A DNA stretch of 64,000 nt from Halorubrum saccharovorum DSM 1137 (GCF_000337915.1 NZ_AOJE01000006.1:1-64000); one strand, 5' to 3'; positions 1-9,090 are shown, counted from the stretch's first letter. Notes: a model not told the origin generated them from the sequence alone. Numbers and translations: made by a program.

Positions 1-18
1 GATGTGTATAAGAGACAG
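1..18. other. Nextera/Tn5 mosaic-end adapter residue
   Basis: The first 18 bases, GATGTGTATAAGAGACAG, equal the 19-base Tn5 mosaic end used in Nextera libraries minus its first A. This is library adapter left on the contig end, not genomic DNA. It runs in frame into the menD fragment and creates a false GTG start at position 4. Confidence 0.95.
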
Positions 19-723
19 GTTCACGGCCGGGAGACAGAGGCGGACGCCCTCGACGCCGACGACTCCCTCCCCTTCCACGAGGGCGACGCGCTCCGCGCGG
101 TGACCGACGCGCTCCCCGACCCCGCGACGCTGTTCGTCTCCAACTCCATGCCCGTCCGCGACCTCGACCGGTTCGTCGAGCCGACGACCACGAGCGTCAC
201 CGCCCTCGGCAACCGCGGCGTCTCGGGTATCGACGGGATCGTCTCCAGCGCGCTCGGCGCCGGCTCGGCGACGACCGACGACCTCACCCTCGTCGTCGGC
301 GACCTGGCGCTGTACCACGACAGCAACGGCCTGCTCGCGCTCGACCGCTGCGACGTCGACGCGACCGTCGTGCTGATCAACAACGACGGCGGCGGGATCT
401 TTCATAAGCTCCCGATCGAGTCCTTCGAGCCGGAGTTCACGGAGTCGTTCAAGACGCCGCACGGCATCGAGTTCGAGCCGCTGGCCGACCTCCACGGGCT
501 GGCGTACGCTCGGATCGACGCGCGTCCGGGCCCCGGGGAGTCCGCCGCGGGCGCCGTCGCGGACCTCACCGAGGCGTACCGGCGCGCTCGCGAAGCGAAC
601 GGCTCGCACCTGATCGAGGTACGGACGGACGCCGAGTCGAGCCACCGCACCCGCGAGCGCCTGGAAGCGGCGGTCGAGCGCGCGGTGCACGGCGAGGTCG
701 CTGGCGACGGCGGAGACGCGTAG
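19..723 (+). CDS. menD: MenD, C-terminal part (SEPHCHC synthase), 5' truncated
   Basis: These are the last 234 residues of 2-succinyl-5-enolpyruvyl-6-hydroxy-3-cyclohexene-1-carboxylate synthase, the thiamine-diphosphate enzyme that joins isochorismate and 2-oxoglutarate in menaquinone synthesis. Seen here are GNRGVSGIDG near residue 70 and the ThDP/Mg signature, which runs from GDLALYHDSNG to NNDGGGIF. The family is usually near 580-600 residues, so about 60% is missing because the contig begins inside the gene at the sequencing adapter. The stop at 723 is genuine. Menaquinone is the haloarchaeal respiratory quinone, so an intact copy is expected in the full genome. Confidence 0.93.
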   Translation, partial: VHGRETEADALDADDSLPFHEGDALRAVTDALPDPATLFVSNSMPVRDLDRFVEPTTTSVTALGNRGVSGIDGIVSSALGAGSATTDDLTLVVGDLALYHDSNGLLALDRCDVDATVVLINNDGGGIFHKLPIESFEPEFTESFKTPHGIEFEPLADLHGLAYARIDARPGPGESAAGAVADLTEAYRRAREANGSHLIEVRTDAESSHRTRERLEAAVERAVHGEVAGDGGDA

Positions 724-849
724 GAGCCGTCGTTTCGCATCGACCACGGAGAGTCCTCCGGATTCAAAGAGCTGTCCGAGAGCCGCGCGAGACGCGGGGG
801 GCGTCTCTGCCACGGAACCCCTCTGGAGTCGGCCGACGAAGGCGTTCGT

Positions 850-1266
850 TCACTCCAAGAATCTCGACTCGACGTCTCCGGACGGCATCATGCACCGGTC
901 TTTCTTGCCGAACCATCGGTATCGGTGCTCGGCGACGAAGTCGTAGACCCGGTCGCGGATCGAACGCGGGACATACCGGAACGGCGAGAGGATCCGGTAG
1001 AGTCCGCCCAGTCCCGTCGCAATCTGGATGATCGCCGACGACTTCTCGTAGCTCTCTCCGTCCTCGATCAGGACGACCGATTCGAGCTCGTCGGTCGGCA
1101 GGTCGTGTTCGGCCAGCAGCGCCCGGCCGACATCGGATTGGAGGGAGGCAAAGCGGTACTTCCTCTCCGTGTCGCGAGGGATGACGAACTGTACGAACCC
1201 GCTACAGAGATTGCAAACGCCGTCGAAGAGGATGACCGCCTCGTCGTCCGGGATCTCCGTGGGCAT
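850..1266 (-). CDS. DCC-family (DUF393) thiol-disulfide oxidoreductase-like protein
   Basis: A 138-residue protein of the DCC/DUF393 (YuxK-like) family. The diagnostic DGVCNLC motif lies at residues 14-20, followed by the conserved FASLQS and the C-terminal RYRWFGKKD region. The Cys-x-x-Cys pair suggests a thioredoxin-like redox role, but no substrate is established for the family. The ATG at 1266 places the motif at the usual distance from the N-terminus. Next to it, on the other strand, lie remnants of an HTTM-domain gene; HTTM and DCC domains are frequently adjacent or fused, so this may be the survivor of a former two-gene unit. Confidence 0.85.
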   Translation of the reverse strand: MPTEIPDDEAVILFDGVCNLCSGFVQFVIPRDTERKYRFASLQSDVGRALLAEHDLPTDELESVVLIEDGESYEKSSAIIQIATGLGGLYRILSPFRYVPRSIRDRVYDFVAEHRYRWFGKKDRCMMPSGDVESRFLE

Positions 1267-1277
1267 CGCTTGGCTGA

Positions 1278-1626
1278 CGTACGGACCCGTCTCAGTTCAC
1301 CCTTCCGGTCACCGGCACTCCGCGCGCCGTGCTCGCCTCGCTGGTCGTCGGAATGCACCTCGGTGTGGCGGTCACGATACGGGTCGGCCGCTTCCCCATC
1401 GTCGTCGGGTTCCTCACGTTCTTCCAGACACCCGTCTGGGACGCCGTCGAGCGCGTCGTCGCCCCCTCCGGACCGATGCGATCCCGCCGCCCTGAATTCC
1501 GTCGATGTGGACCAGTCGTGGCAGCTGTTCGCGCCCGATCCGACCGATACGGCTCGATGGTTCGTCGCTTTCGGAGCCCTCGAAGACGGGATCGAACGGA
1601 GCGTCCGACGGGACTCGGAGGTCAAG
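1278..1626 (+). pseudogene. Decayed HTTM-domain (gamma-carboxylase-like) membrane protein fragment
   Basis: Two fragments typical of haloarchaeal HTTM-domain proteins occur in different frames. From about 1329, one frame reads as a membrane segment (MHLGVAVTIRVGRFPIV, then TPVWDAVERV). From about 1500 the next frame contains DQSWQLFAPDPTDTARWF and GALEDG, the conserved region after the last helices. The roughly 100 residues normally between them are missing, the frame shifts near 1470-1500, and no N-terminal half is present. I infer a gene broken by deletion and frameshift beside its usual DCC-family neighbour. The identification rests on recalled motifs, not a search. Confidence 0.62.
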
Positions 1627-1646
1627 AGAGATGCTACGAGTCCGAC

Positions 1647-3017
1647 TCAGTACTTCGCGTCCGCGCCGGTCGTCTCGTAGATCCGGTCCATGATCGCGTC
1701 GCGCTCGCCGGTCCAGTTCGCCATCGCGGCGGGGCTGGTCGGGTACGCGTCGTAGTGGTCGAGCAGCTCGTCGGCGAGCGTCTTCGTCTGGTAGAAGTTC
1801 CGGATCGTCCCCCAGTAGCCGAAGCTCTTGACGGCCGCCTTCAGCTTCAGGCCGAACGACATCGAGGTCGACCCCTCGTACAGCGCCTCCGCGAGCTTCT
1901 CGCCCGGCAGCGCCGCGAGCAACCCCATCAGGTCGTCCACGTCGACCGCGGTCGAGAGGACGTTGTACACGTCGAGACCGGCGTACCGGCCGCCGAAGTG
2001 GTCCATGACGCGCGTGTTGTACCGCCAGAGGTTCTCCTCGCTCACGTCGCCGTCGGAGACCGCCTTCACCGCCTGCTCGCCCGCGTACTTGCCCGCGTAC
2101 GCCGCGCCGGCGATGCCGCCGCCGGTGGTCGGGTTGACGTGGCCCGCGGCGTCGCCGACCGCCATGTACCCCGGCGCGACCGCCGAGTCGTACGGGCGGC
2201 GGGTCGGCAGCGCGGCGCCGAGCTTGTCTCTGACCTCGGCACCCTCGAACTCGGAGCGGTTCCGGAGGTCGCGTTTCAGCGCCTCGACGAGCTGCATCGG
2301 CTCCTCGTTCATCTGGAAGCCGAGCCCGACGTTGATCTCCGTGCTCGTCCGCGGGAAGTACCAGAGGTAGCCCGCGGCGCGGTCGGTCGCCTTGAACACT
2401 AAGGCGTCGTCCCACTCGACCGGCTCCGGCACCTCGACGATCTCGCGGTACGCCGAGCAGAACTGCGAGTAGCGCACGTTTGTGTCGAACGTCGTCCCCT
2501 CGAAGTCCGCCTTGTCCTGTAACAGCGACAGCGCGCCGGCGCCGTCGATGACGAGGTCGGCCTCGTAGGTGACCGGGTCGCCATTCCGCTTGGCGCGCAG
2601 CCCCGTGACCCGGCCCCCCTCCGTCTGGGTCACGTCGTTGATCACGGTGTCGTAGTGGAACTCGACGCCCGCGTCCTCGGCGCCCGAGATGATCCGTCGG
2701 CCGTACTCCCAGCGGTCGATGACGGCGAGCTCGCCCGGGACGGGGATCTCCAGCACCGTGTCCTCCTGCGGGATCTCGAAGCGCCCGTGGTCGACGCCCG
2801 TGTTCGTGAACGCCGGCTCCAGCCGGTCTTTGGGGATCGCCTCCGGGAAGGCGTCTGCGCCCTTCAGCGCGTCGCCGCAGGCGATGTGCCCGGCCTCCTC
2901 CGCGTCCTTCCGCTCGACGATGACGACGTCGAGCCCCTCGTTCGCGATCGTCGCGGCCGCGTAACAGCCGGCGGTCCCGGCGCCCGCCACGACGACGTCG
3001 TACTCGTCGATGCTCAT
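1647..3017 (-). CDS. Geranylgeranyl reductase-family FAD oxidoreductase
   Basis: A 456-residue flavoprotein of the digeranylgeranylglycerophospholipid reductase/geranylgeranyl reductase family, which saturates the isoprenoid chains of archaeal ether lipids or related polyprenyl compounds. It has an N-terminal dinucleotide-binding motif AGAGTAGCYAA (residues 11-21), ERK closing the second strand, and the FAD-phosphate motif GDAAGHVNPTTGGGI around residues 290-305. The C-terminal region is helical. Haloarchaea carry several paralogues, so the exact substrate cannot be fixed from sequence. It is transcribed alone and is divergent from the small gene at 3170. Confidence 0.85.
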   Translation of the reverse strand: MSIDEYDVVVAGAGTAGCYAAATIANEGLDVVIVERKDAEEAGHIACGDALKGADAFPEAIPKDRLEPAFTNTGVDHGRFEIPQEDTVLEIPVPGELAVIDRWEYGRRIISGAEDAGVEFHYDTVINDVTQTEGGRVTGLRAKRNGDPVTYEADLVIDGAGALSLLQDKADFEGTTFDTNVRYSQFCSAYREIVEVPEPVEWDDALVFKATDRAAGYLWYFPRTSTEINVGLGFQMNEEPMQLVEALKRDLRNRSEFEGAEVRDKLGAALPTRRPYDSAVAPGYMAVGDAAGHVNPTTGGGIAGAAYAGKYAGEQAVKAVSDGDVSEENLWRYNTRVMDHFGGRYAGLDVYNVLSTAVDVDDLMGLLAALPGEKLAEALYEGSTSMSFGLKLKAAVKSFGYWGTIRNFYQTKTLADELLDHYDAYPTSPAAMANWTGERDAIMDRIYETTGADAKY

Positions 3018-3138
3018 ACCACGTGCGTGGTCGCCCCTGTGGCAAAACTCTTTGTTCCCGTTTCGGTCGCTTTCGGACCGACACTGACGGGCCGGAGCGC
3101 CGAGCGGCGGCGGCGCGTCCGCCCTCGTCCGGGGCCCG

Positions 3139-3145
3139 TTTTATT
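3139..3145 (+). promoter_or_regulatory. TATA box for the 105-residue gene
   Basis: TTTTATT lies 25-31 nt before the ATG at 3170, the spacing expected for a leaderless haloarchaeal transcript. It supports that start rather than the upstream in-frame one at 3023. Confidence 0.6.
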
Positions 3146-3169
3146 TCGAGCGAGCCCGTTCGATCGCGT

Positions 3170-3487
3170 ATGACCGGGCTCGACCACGTCGACACGGACC
3201 GGCTCCGGGATTGGCTCTCGGAGGTTCGCAGGGGGCGGACGACCGCCGCACTGATGCTCGCCGTCGCCTACGACAAGGGGATCGGCCCGGGCGAATTGGC
3301 CGCGTGGTACGGTCGCTCGACCGAGTCGGTCGAGGAGACGATCGCCGCCATCGACTCGCCGGGTCACGTCGCCGAGATCGCCCGGCTCGAAGGCGTCGAC
3401 GTGGAGGCCGTCGACGTCCCGTTCGCCGAGCTGTCGGAGCGCCCCGTGACGGAGGCAGCGAGCGTGATCCGCGACCACGCTGACTGA
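3170..3487 (+). CDS. Small haloarchaeal protein of unknown function
   Basis: A 105-residue acidic protein. I do not recognise a named family. It reads as mostly helical, with a helix-turn-helix-like central stretch (KGIGPGELAAWYGRSTESVEETIAAID, residues 38-64) that resembles a sigma-like or winged recognition unit, so a DNA-binding or adaptor role is possible but unproven. The start was chosen by the TATA box 25-31 nt upstream. The gene is monocistronic; the next gene downstream is convergent. Confidence 0.75.
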   Translation: MTGLDHVDTDRLRDWLSEVRRGRTTAALMLAVAYDKGIGPGELAAWYGRSTESVEETIAAIDSPGHVAEIARLEGVDVEAVDVPFAELSERPVTEAASVIRDHAD

Positions 3488-3620
3488 GCGACCGGAGCGA
3501 CCGAATCGACCGGGTCCGCCTGATCGACCGGAGCAACTGGATCGACCGGATCGGACGACGGCGGCGAGGTCGCCGACGCGAAGCGGGACAGATCCGGGGA
3601 TCGCCGAGCGGACCGCGCCG
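3488..3620. repeat. Degenerate GACCGG-rich short tandem repeat between convergent genes
   Basis: The intergenic strip repeats the word ATCGACCGG(A/G) about five times with spacers of a few bases. It lies between two convergent genes and has no reading frame of interest. It looks like replication-slippage DNA. Confidence 0.5.
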
Positions 3621-3622
3621 CC

Positions 3623-4684
3623 TCAGTCCTCGGTCTCGTAGTGCTCGCCCGCCGCCTCGGGCAGACGGGTCCGGCCGACCAACGCGAGCACCAGGATGAC
3701 GACCACGTACGGGATCGTCTGGACCAGCGTGTCGGGGATCGCGTAGCCGAGCTGCTGTAGCCGGATCTGGACCGCGTCGAGCCCGGCGAACAACACGCCC
3801 GCGCCGAGCGTCCCGATCGGGTTGTAGTTGCCGAACAGGTACGCCACGATGGCGATGAACCCCTTCCCTTGCACCATCGTCTCTCCCGAGCCGATGAACT
3901 GGCCGATCGAGAGCGCGAGCGCGGAGCCGCCGACGCCGGAGAGCACGCCCGACAGCAGGACGCCGGCGTGACGCACCTTCGAGACCGAGACGCCGACGGT
4001 GTCCAACGCCTTCGGGTTCTCGCCGGCCGCCCGGAGGTGTTTCCCGAACGCGGTCCGGTTCAGCGCCCACCAGGAGGCCAGCGTCGCGACGACGACCATG
4101 ACGGCGGAGTACTTCCAGCCGACGCTGGCGCCGAGGTTCGGCGTGTTGACGCCGCCGAAGAACACGGTCGACATGAACGGCGCGAGTCCGAGCGCGATGA
4201 GCCAGACCGCGAGTCCCGCGATGATCTGGTCGGCCTGGAACTCGATGCAGACGATACCGAACACTAACGAAAGCGCCGTCGACGCCGCGATTCCGCCGAG
4301 GAAGCCGACCCAAATAGCGGGCACGCCGAGCACGGCGTTCCCGATCCCGACGACCGAGGAGACGTAGACGGAGACGAACGCCGAGATGATCAACAGCCCC
4401 TCCAGGCCGATGTTGATGACCCCGGACTTCTCGGCGAAGATACCGCCGAGCCCGGCGAGAACGATGGGCGCCGCCAGTCGCGCCGTCGACGCCGCGGTGC
4501 TCGTCGAGAAGACGATCCCCGAGAGGTCGCCCGCCACGGACTCGGGGAACAGCGTCCCGAGCACCAGCAGCGCGCCGAGCACCCCGACGGTGCCCACGAC
4601 GAGCGACCGCACGTAGTCGGACTTGATCAGATCGTCGAGGACCGGAATCGACACGTCCGCGAGCGGGTTACGCATCGGTCTCAC
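3623..4684 (-). CDS. BMP-type ABC transporter permease, subunit 2
   Basis: A 353-residue inner-membrane permease of the branched-chain/ribose-like class (YufQ/NupQ type) that serves nucleoside or related BMP importers. The conserved EKSGVINIGLEG loop lies about 90 residues from the start, followed by some eight hydrophobic segments and the signature QFIGSGETMVQGKGFIA region. Its start overlaps the preceding permease by 17 nt, so the two are translationally coupled. It is the last gene of the four-gene importer unit (8908 down to 3623). Confidence 0.9.
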   Translation of the reverse strand: MRPMRNPLADVSIPVLDDLIKSDYVRSLVVGTVGVLGALLVLGTLFPESVAGDLSGIVFSTSTAASTARLAAPIVLAGLGGIFAEKSGVINIGLEGLLIISAFVSVYVSSVVGIGNAVLGVPAIWVGFLGGIAASTALSLVFGIVCIEFQADQIIAGLAVWLIALGLAPFMSTVFFGGVNTPNLGASVGWKYSAVMVVVATLASWWALNRTAFGKHLRAAGENPKALDTVGVSVSKVRHAGVLLSGVLSGVGGSALALSIGQFIGSGETMVQGKGFIAIVAYLFGNYNPIGTLGAGVLFAGLDAVQIRLQQLGYAIPDTLVQTIPYVVVILVLALVGRTRLPEAAGEHYETED

Positions 4685-6014
4685 CCCCCTCGACGGCGGC
4701 CGCGTCGTCGGCCGGCTCCGCGCCGCCCGAGCCCCCGGCGTCCGGCCCGCTCGGACCTCGCGAGCCGAGGCCGGTGTAGCGGCCGATCATCCGGAAGAAC
4801 TCCGGCATGGCCACGAACAGGATGATCAGGCCGCGCAACACGCCGACGAGTTCCGTCGGCACGTCGGTGCGGAATCCGATCTCCAGGGCGCCGCCCTTCA
4901 GCAGGCCGAAGAGGAACGCCGCCGGCAACACGCCGAGCGGGTTGTTCCCGGCGAGGATGGAAACGGTGATCCCGTCGAACCCGAGCGAGGGGACCGACGC
5001 CATCCACCGCCCCTCGGACATCAGCACCCACACGGCGCCGCCGACGCCGCCGATCGCGCCCGAGAGCGTCATCGCTCTCACGGTCGTGAGCTTCGCGTTC
5101 ACGCCGCCGTATTCGGCGGCGGCCGCCTGCACCCCGCTGGTGCGGAGGTCGTAGCCGAACGACGTGTGCTCGACGAGGTAGTAGAGCCCGGCGATGAACC
5201 CGAACCCGACGAGCAGCGCCACAAGCGCGAAGTCGCTGGACCCCGGGAAGAACCACGGGAGGAACTGGGCGTACTCGGGGACGTATTCGGTGGCGACCAC
5301 CGAGGAGCCCTCGGCGCGGAACACCTCCAACACGAGCACGTACGCGACGTTCGCCGCGATGAAGTTGAGCATGATCGTCGTGATCACCTCGTTGGCGTCG
5401 GTGTAGGCCTTCAGCGCGCCCGGTATCGCGCCCCAGAAGCCGCCGCCGACGGCGCCCGCGAGGATCCCGACGGCGATCAGCGCGACGCCCGCGATCGGTC
5501 CGGCCGGGAGCAGCGGCGCCGCGGCGAGCACGGTCAGCGCGGTCGCGAGCCCCCCGACGACCAGTTGGCCCTGCGTCCCGATGTTGAACAGCCCGGCGCG
5601 GAACGCGACCGCGACGGAGAGCCCGGTGAAGATGAGCAGCGTCGTCTCCGAGAGCGTCAGCGCGAACGAGAGGTTAAACGGCGACCAGTCGGGGTTGAAC
5701 AGCCCCGGTTCGCCGACCGCGAACGGGTAGCCCAGCGCGCCGTTGAACAGGACGAGGTACACCTCGACCGGGTCGTAACAGAAGCCGATCCCGGTGAGCG
5801 GCATCGTCCACGCCGCGGTGGAACACTCGGCGATGCGCCCGGAGACGAGCACGATGACGAAGCCGACGGCGATCGAAAGCAGGATCGCGGCGACGCTTAT
5901 CAGCAGCCGTTCGGCGACCGACCGATCGACGAACGGAGCGATGAGTCGACTCGCGATCTGCGGTATCCGGCCGGCGCCGGTTCCGTCGTCATCCCCGGCG
6001 TCGGAGCGACTCAC
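4668..6014 (-). CDS. BMP-type ABC transporter permease, subunit 1
   Basis: A 448-residue permease (YufP/NupP type), partner of the gene at 3623-4684. It has a longer cytoplasmic N-terminus, the conserved FRAGLFNIGTQGQLVVGG loop, and GFDGITVSILAGNNPLG toward the end. The C-terminal 40 residues are an Asp/Gly/Ala-rich acidic tail. The GTG start at 6014 sits in a GTGA overlap with the stop of the ATPase gene, a clear sign of coupled translation in one operon. Confidence 0.9.
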   Translation of the reverse strand: MSRSDAGDDDGTGAGRIPQIASRLIAPFVDRSVAERLLISVAAILLSIAVGFVIVLVSGRIAECSTAAWTMPLTGIGFCYDPVEVYLVLFNGALGYPFAVGEPGLFNPDWSPFNLSFALTLSETTLLIFTGLSVAVAFRAGLFNIGTQGQLVVGGLATALTVLAAAPLLPAGPIAGVALIAVGILAGAVGGGFWGAIPGALKAYTDANEVITTIMLNFIAANVAYVLVLEVFRAEGSSVVATEYVPEYAQFLPWFFPGSSDFALVALLVGFGFIAGLYYLVEHTSFGYDLRTSGVQAAAAEYGGVNAKLTTVRAMTLSGAIGGVGGAVWVLMSEGRWMASVPSLGFDGITVSILAGNNPLGVLPAAFLFGLLKGGALEIGFRTDVPTELVGVLRGLIILFVAMPEFFRMIGRYTGLGSRGPSGPDAGGSGGAEPADDAAAVEGGETDA

Positions 6015-7606
6015 GCGTCCACCTCCTCATCGCCGGCCTCGCCGAGGTCGGTCCCGGCGTCGTGGACGGCGGCCCCCTCGACGGAGTCGTCGGCGAGCGT
6101 CTCGCCCGCCATCAGCAGGCCGATCTCCTCTTCGGTCACCGTGGCGGGGTCGACGACCCCGGAGAACTCCCCTTCGTGGATCACGGCGAGCCGGTCGGAG
6201 AGCCCCTGAACCTCGTCGAGTTTCGAGGAGACCAGAAGCACCGCCTTCCCCTCCGCCCGCAGTTCGAGCAGGCGGTCGTGGAGGAACTCCGTGGAGCCGA
6301 TGTCGACCCCGCGCGTCGGGTGCATCGCAACGACCAGGTCCGGGTCGCGCTCGAACTCCCGACCGACGATGAACTTCTGCTGGTTCCCGCCGGAGAGCGA
6401 CTCCGCCTCGGCGTCGGCGTCCGGGGGGCGCACGTCGTACTGCTCGATCACGGACTCCGCGTGGTCGCGGGACGCCCGCCAGTCGAGCCGGCCGTCCTCG
6501 GCGAAGGGCGGGTCGTGCTGGCTCCCGAGGATCCCGTTTTCGGTCAGGTCGTACGACATGACCAACCCCCGCTCCTGCCTGTCCTCGGGGATGAAGGCCA
6601 TCCCGCGATCGATGTGCTCGCGGCGGCTCTCGCCGGCCATCGCCTCGCCGAGGTAGGTGATCTCCCCGTCGGTCGGCTCCCGCATCCCGGTGATCGCCTC
6701 GACGAGCTGGGACTGGCCGTTGCCGTCGACGCCGGCGATACCGAACACCTCGCCCGCGCGGAGCTCGAAGGAGATCCCCGAGACCGCCTCGACGCCGCGG
6801 TCGTCGTCGGCGTGGACGTCGGTCACCTCTAGTACCTTGTCGCCCGGCTCCTGCGGCGTCGTCGCCGGCTCCATCAGCACCTCCCGACCGACCATCATCT
6901 CCGCGAGGTCCTCGCGAGTCACGTCCGTGGACGCGACCGTACCGACGTTGACTCCGTCGCGGAGGACCGTGATATCGTCGGCCGCCGACAGCGCCTCGCC
7001 GAGCTTGTGCGAGATGAAGATGATCGTCTTCCCCTGATCGGTCAGCTCCTCGAAGACGTCGTACAGGTCCTCGACCTCCTGCGGGGTGAGCACCGCGGTC
7101 GGCTCGTCCATGATGAGCACGTCGGCACCGCGGTACAGCGCCTTCAGGATCTCGACGCGCTGTTGGACGCCCACCGAGACGTCCTCGATCCGGGCGTCGG
7201 GGTCCACGTCGAAGCCGTAGCGCTCGCTCAGGTCGACGACCGCTTCGCGGGCGGCGGCCTCGTCGACTCGAAGCCCGCCCCACGTCCTCGGCTCGTTGCC
7301 CAAGACGACGTTCTCCCACACCGTCATCGGGTCGACGAGCATGAAGTGCTGGTGAATCATGCCGACGCCCGCGTCGATCGCGTCGCGCGGCGAGTCGAAC
7401 GACTGCGGCTCGCCGTCGAGAAAGACGGTCCCCTCGGTCGGTTCGTAGAGGCCGTACAACACGTTCATCAGCGTGGTCTTACCGGCCCCGTTCTCGCCGA
7501 GCAGTGCGTGGACGCTCCCGCGCTCCACCGCGAGATCCACGTCGTCGTTCGCGACGACCCCGGGGAATCGCTTCGTGATGCCGTCCATGTGGACCGCCGG
7601 GTTCAT
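6011..7606 (-). CDS. BMP-type ABC transporter ATP-binding protein (two ATPase domains)
   Basis: A 531-residue tandem ATPase of the sugar/nucleoside importer class (YufO/NupO/RbsA-like). Domain 1 has Walker A GENGAGKTTL (residues 37-46), signature VSVGVQQRVEIL and Walker B VLIMDEPT. Domain 2 has a degenerate Walker A (GIAGVDGNGQSQLV) and signature LSGGNQQK, as is usual for this family where the second site is weaker. It couples ATP hydrolysis to import through the two downstream permeases. It lies 108 bp after the substrate-binding lipoprotein gene on the same strand. Confidence 0.92.
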   Translation of the reverse strand: MNPAVHMDGITKRFPGVVANDDVDLAVERGSVHALLGENGAGKTTLMNVLYGLYEPTEGTVFLDGEPQSFDSPRDAIDAGVGMIHQHFMLVDPMTVWENVVLGNEPRTWGGLRVDEAAAREAVVDLSERYGFDVDPDARIEDVSVGVQQRVEILKALYRGADVLIMDEPTAVLTPQEVEDLYDVFEELTDQGKTIIFISHKLGEALSAADDITVLRDGVNVGTVASTDVTREDLAEMMVGREVLMEPATTPQEPGDKVLEVTDVHADDDRGVEAVSGISFELRAGEVFGIAGVDGNGQSQLVEAITGMREPTDGEITYLGEAMAGESRREHIDRGMAFIPEDRQERGLVMSYDLTENGILGSQHDPPFAEDGRLDWRASRDHAESVIEQYDVRPPDADAEAESLSGGNQQKFIVGREFERDPDLVVAMHPTRGVDIGSTEFLHDRLLELRAEGKAVLLVSSKLDEVQGLSDRLAVIHEGEFSGVVDPATVTEEEIGLLMAGETLADDSVEGAAVHDAGTDLGEAGDEEVDA

Positions 7607-7714
7607 TCACCCGTAACTCCGTGCCGGAGCCTAAAAGAGCGCGGATTCCGGACTGACGACCTCTGGACTGTCGTTCGTTCGATCAGATCGTCCGAAAAAG
7701 TCGTCTCCTTGCGC

Positions 7715-8908
7715 TCAGTTGCTCGTGGTCTCCGGCACGTCGATGTTCCCGGCGATGATCTCTTCGCGCGCGTCCGCCACCGCGGTCACGATGTCGTCGG
7801 GCACCTGATCGCCGATCTCCTGTCCGTAGACGCACTCGACGCCGTTCGACTCCAGTCCGAGGAAGACCGACTCGCCGCCCTGGTGGTTGTCGTCGATGAC
7901 GTTCGAGATCGACTCGTACACCGCGGTGTCGACGCGTTTCACCATCGACGCAAGGATCACGTCCGCGAACGAGTCCTCGGTGACCGACTGGTCCTGGTCG
8001 ACGCCGAACGCGAACCGGCCCTCGTCCTGTGCCGCCTGGAACACGCCGACACCCGTCGCGCCCGCGGCGTGGTAGACGATGTCGGCACCGCTCTGGTACA
8101 TCGACAGCGCCTGCTCCTGCCCGCCCGAGGGGTCGGCGTAGCTGCCGACGTAGCTCGTGGTGACGTCGACGTCGTCGGACGCGTAGTCGACGCCGGCCTC
8201 GAAGCCGGCCTGGAACCGGCGGATGACCGGGCTGTCGACGCCGCCGATGAACCCGACGTTCGTCGAGTCGGGAGCGGTCGCGCCCGCGCCCGCAGAGAAG
8301 TCGGTCTCGGTCAGGTTCCCGGCGAGCACGCCCATCAGGAACGAGCCCTCGTGCTCGCGGAAGAGGTAGTTCGCGACGTTCGGCTCGTCGACCGCGGTGT
8401 CGACGACCATGAAGTCCTGGTCGGGGAACTGCGGCGCGGTCTCGGTGAGCGCGTCGCCCTGGTTGAACCCGATACAGGAGACTAGGTCGTAGTCCGGATC
8501 CGTCGAGTTCGCGTAGCGCTGCTGGTACTGTCCGAACTCGCCGGTGCCGTCCGGTTCCGACTCGGCGTACTCGATGCCGAACTCCTCTTCGGCGTCGAGG
8601 ATGCCCTGCTTGGCCGCGTCGTTGAACGAGTTGTCACCGAGGCCGCCGTCGGAGTAGACGATGCCGACCGTGGCGGGCACGTCGGAGCCGTCCGAACCGT
8701 CGGAGCCGTCCGAACCGTCGGAGCCGTCCGAACCGTCTGAACCGTCCGAACCGTCCGATCCGTCGGAACCGTTCGACCCGTCCGAGGTGTTACCGTCGGA
8801 GCCGTCGGACCCGTCACCGCTCGGGCCGCCGCTACAGCCGGCGAGGCCAACGAGTCCCGCCGCGCTTGCCGCCTTGAGGAACCGCCGCCGATCGAAGTCG
8901 GATGCCAT
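7715..8908 (-). CDS. BMP-family substrate-binding lipoprotein (nucleoside-type importer)
   Basis: A 397-residue extracytoplasmic binding protein of the basic membrane protein (PnrA/BmpA) family. The ATG at 8908 gives a Tat signal (RRRFLK, residues 7-12) and a lipobox ending at Cys25, so it is exported folded and lipid-anchored. Residues 26 to about 80 are a Ser-Asp-Gly repeat linker. The mature domain begins PATVGIVYSDGGLGDNSFND, typical of BMP proteins. Homologues bind purine nucleosides; a different ligand cannot be excluded. It is the first gene of the importer operon, with a TATA box 26-34 nt upstream. Confidence 0.9.
   Translation of the reverse strand: MASDFDRRRFLKAASAAGLVGLAGCSGGPSGDGSDGSDGNTSDGSNGSDGSDGSDGSDGSDGSDGSDGSDGSDGSDVPATVGIVYSDGGLGDNSFNDAAKQGILDAEEEFGIEYAESEPDGTGEFGQYQQRYANSTDPDYDLVSCIGFNQGDALTETAPQFPDQDFMVVDTAVDEPNVANYLFREHEGSFLMGVLAGNLTETDFSAGAGATAPDSTNVGFIGGVDSPVIRRFQAGFEAGVDYASDDVDVTTSYVGSYADPSGGQEQALSMYQSGADIVYHAAGATGVGVFQAAQDEGRFAFGVDQDQSVTEDSFADVILASMVKRVDTAVYESISNVIDDNHQGGESVFLGLESNGVECVYGQEIGDQVPDDIVTAVADAREEIIAGNIDVPETTSN
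8685..8785 (-). repeat. Tandem repeat encoding the (Ser-Asp-Gly)n linker
   Basis: About 100 bp of 9- and 18-bp units (GGACGGTTC / GGCTCCGAC type) encode the repeated SDG linker between lipid anchor and ligand-binding domain. Its length is expected to vary between strains. Such acidic, flexible tethers are common on haloarchaeal surface lipoproteins. Confidence 0.8.
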
Positions 8909-8933
8909 GTCACCTACAACGGGGCGGGTCCGC

Positions 8934-8942
8934 GGCATAAAT
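8934..8942 (-). promoter_or_regulatory. TATA box of the BMP importer operon
   Basis: On the minus strand the sequence AATTTATGCC lies 26-34 nt before the ATG at 8908, with a short purine stretch GGTGAC next to the start. No other start in the frame has such spacing. The rest of 8943-9090 holds nothing I can identify. Confidence 0.55.
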
Positions 8943-9090
8943 TCGTCGCTCTCTCGGTCCTGTTGTTGCACGTTCGCGTGATACCGCGGGGAAAATTTCC
9001 CCGATCCGCCGCGATCGACCGGGAATCGTGCACATGTTCGTGGTGTATCAGGAACGATCGGGCTGTTTTCGGGGAGCGAACGTCACCCCC

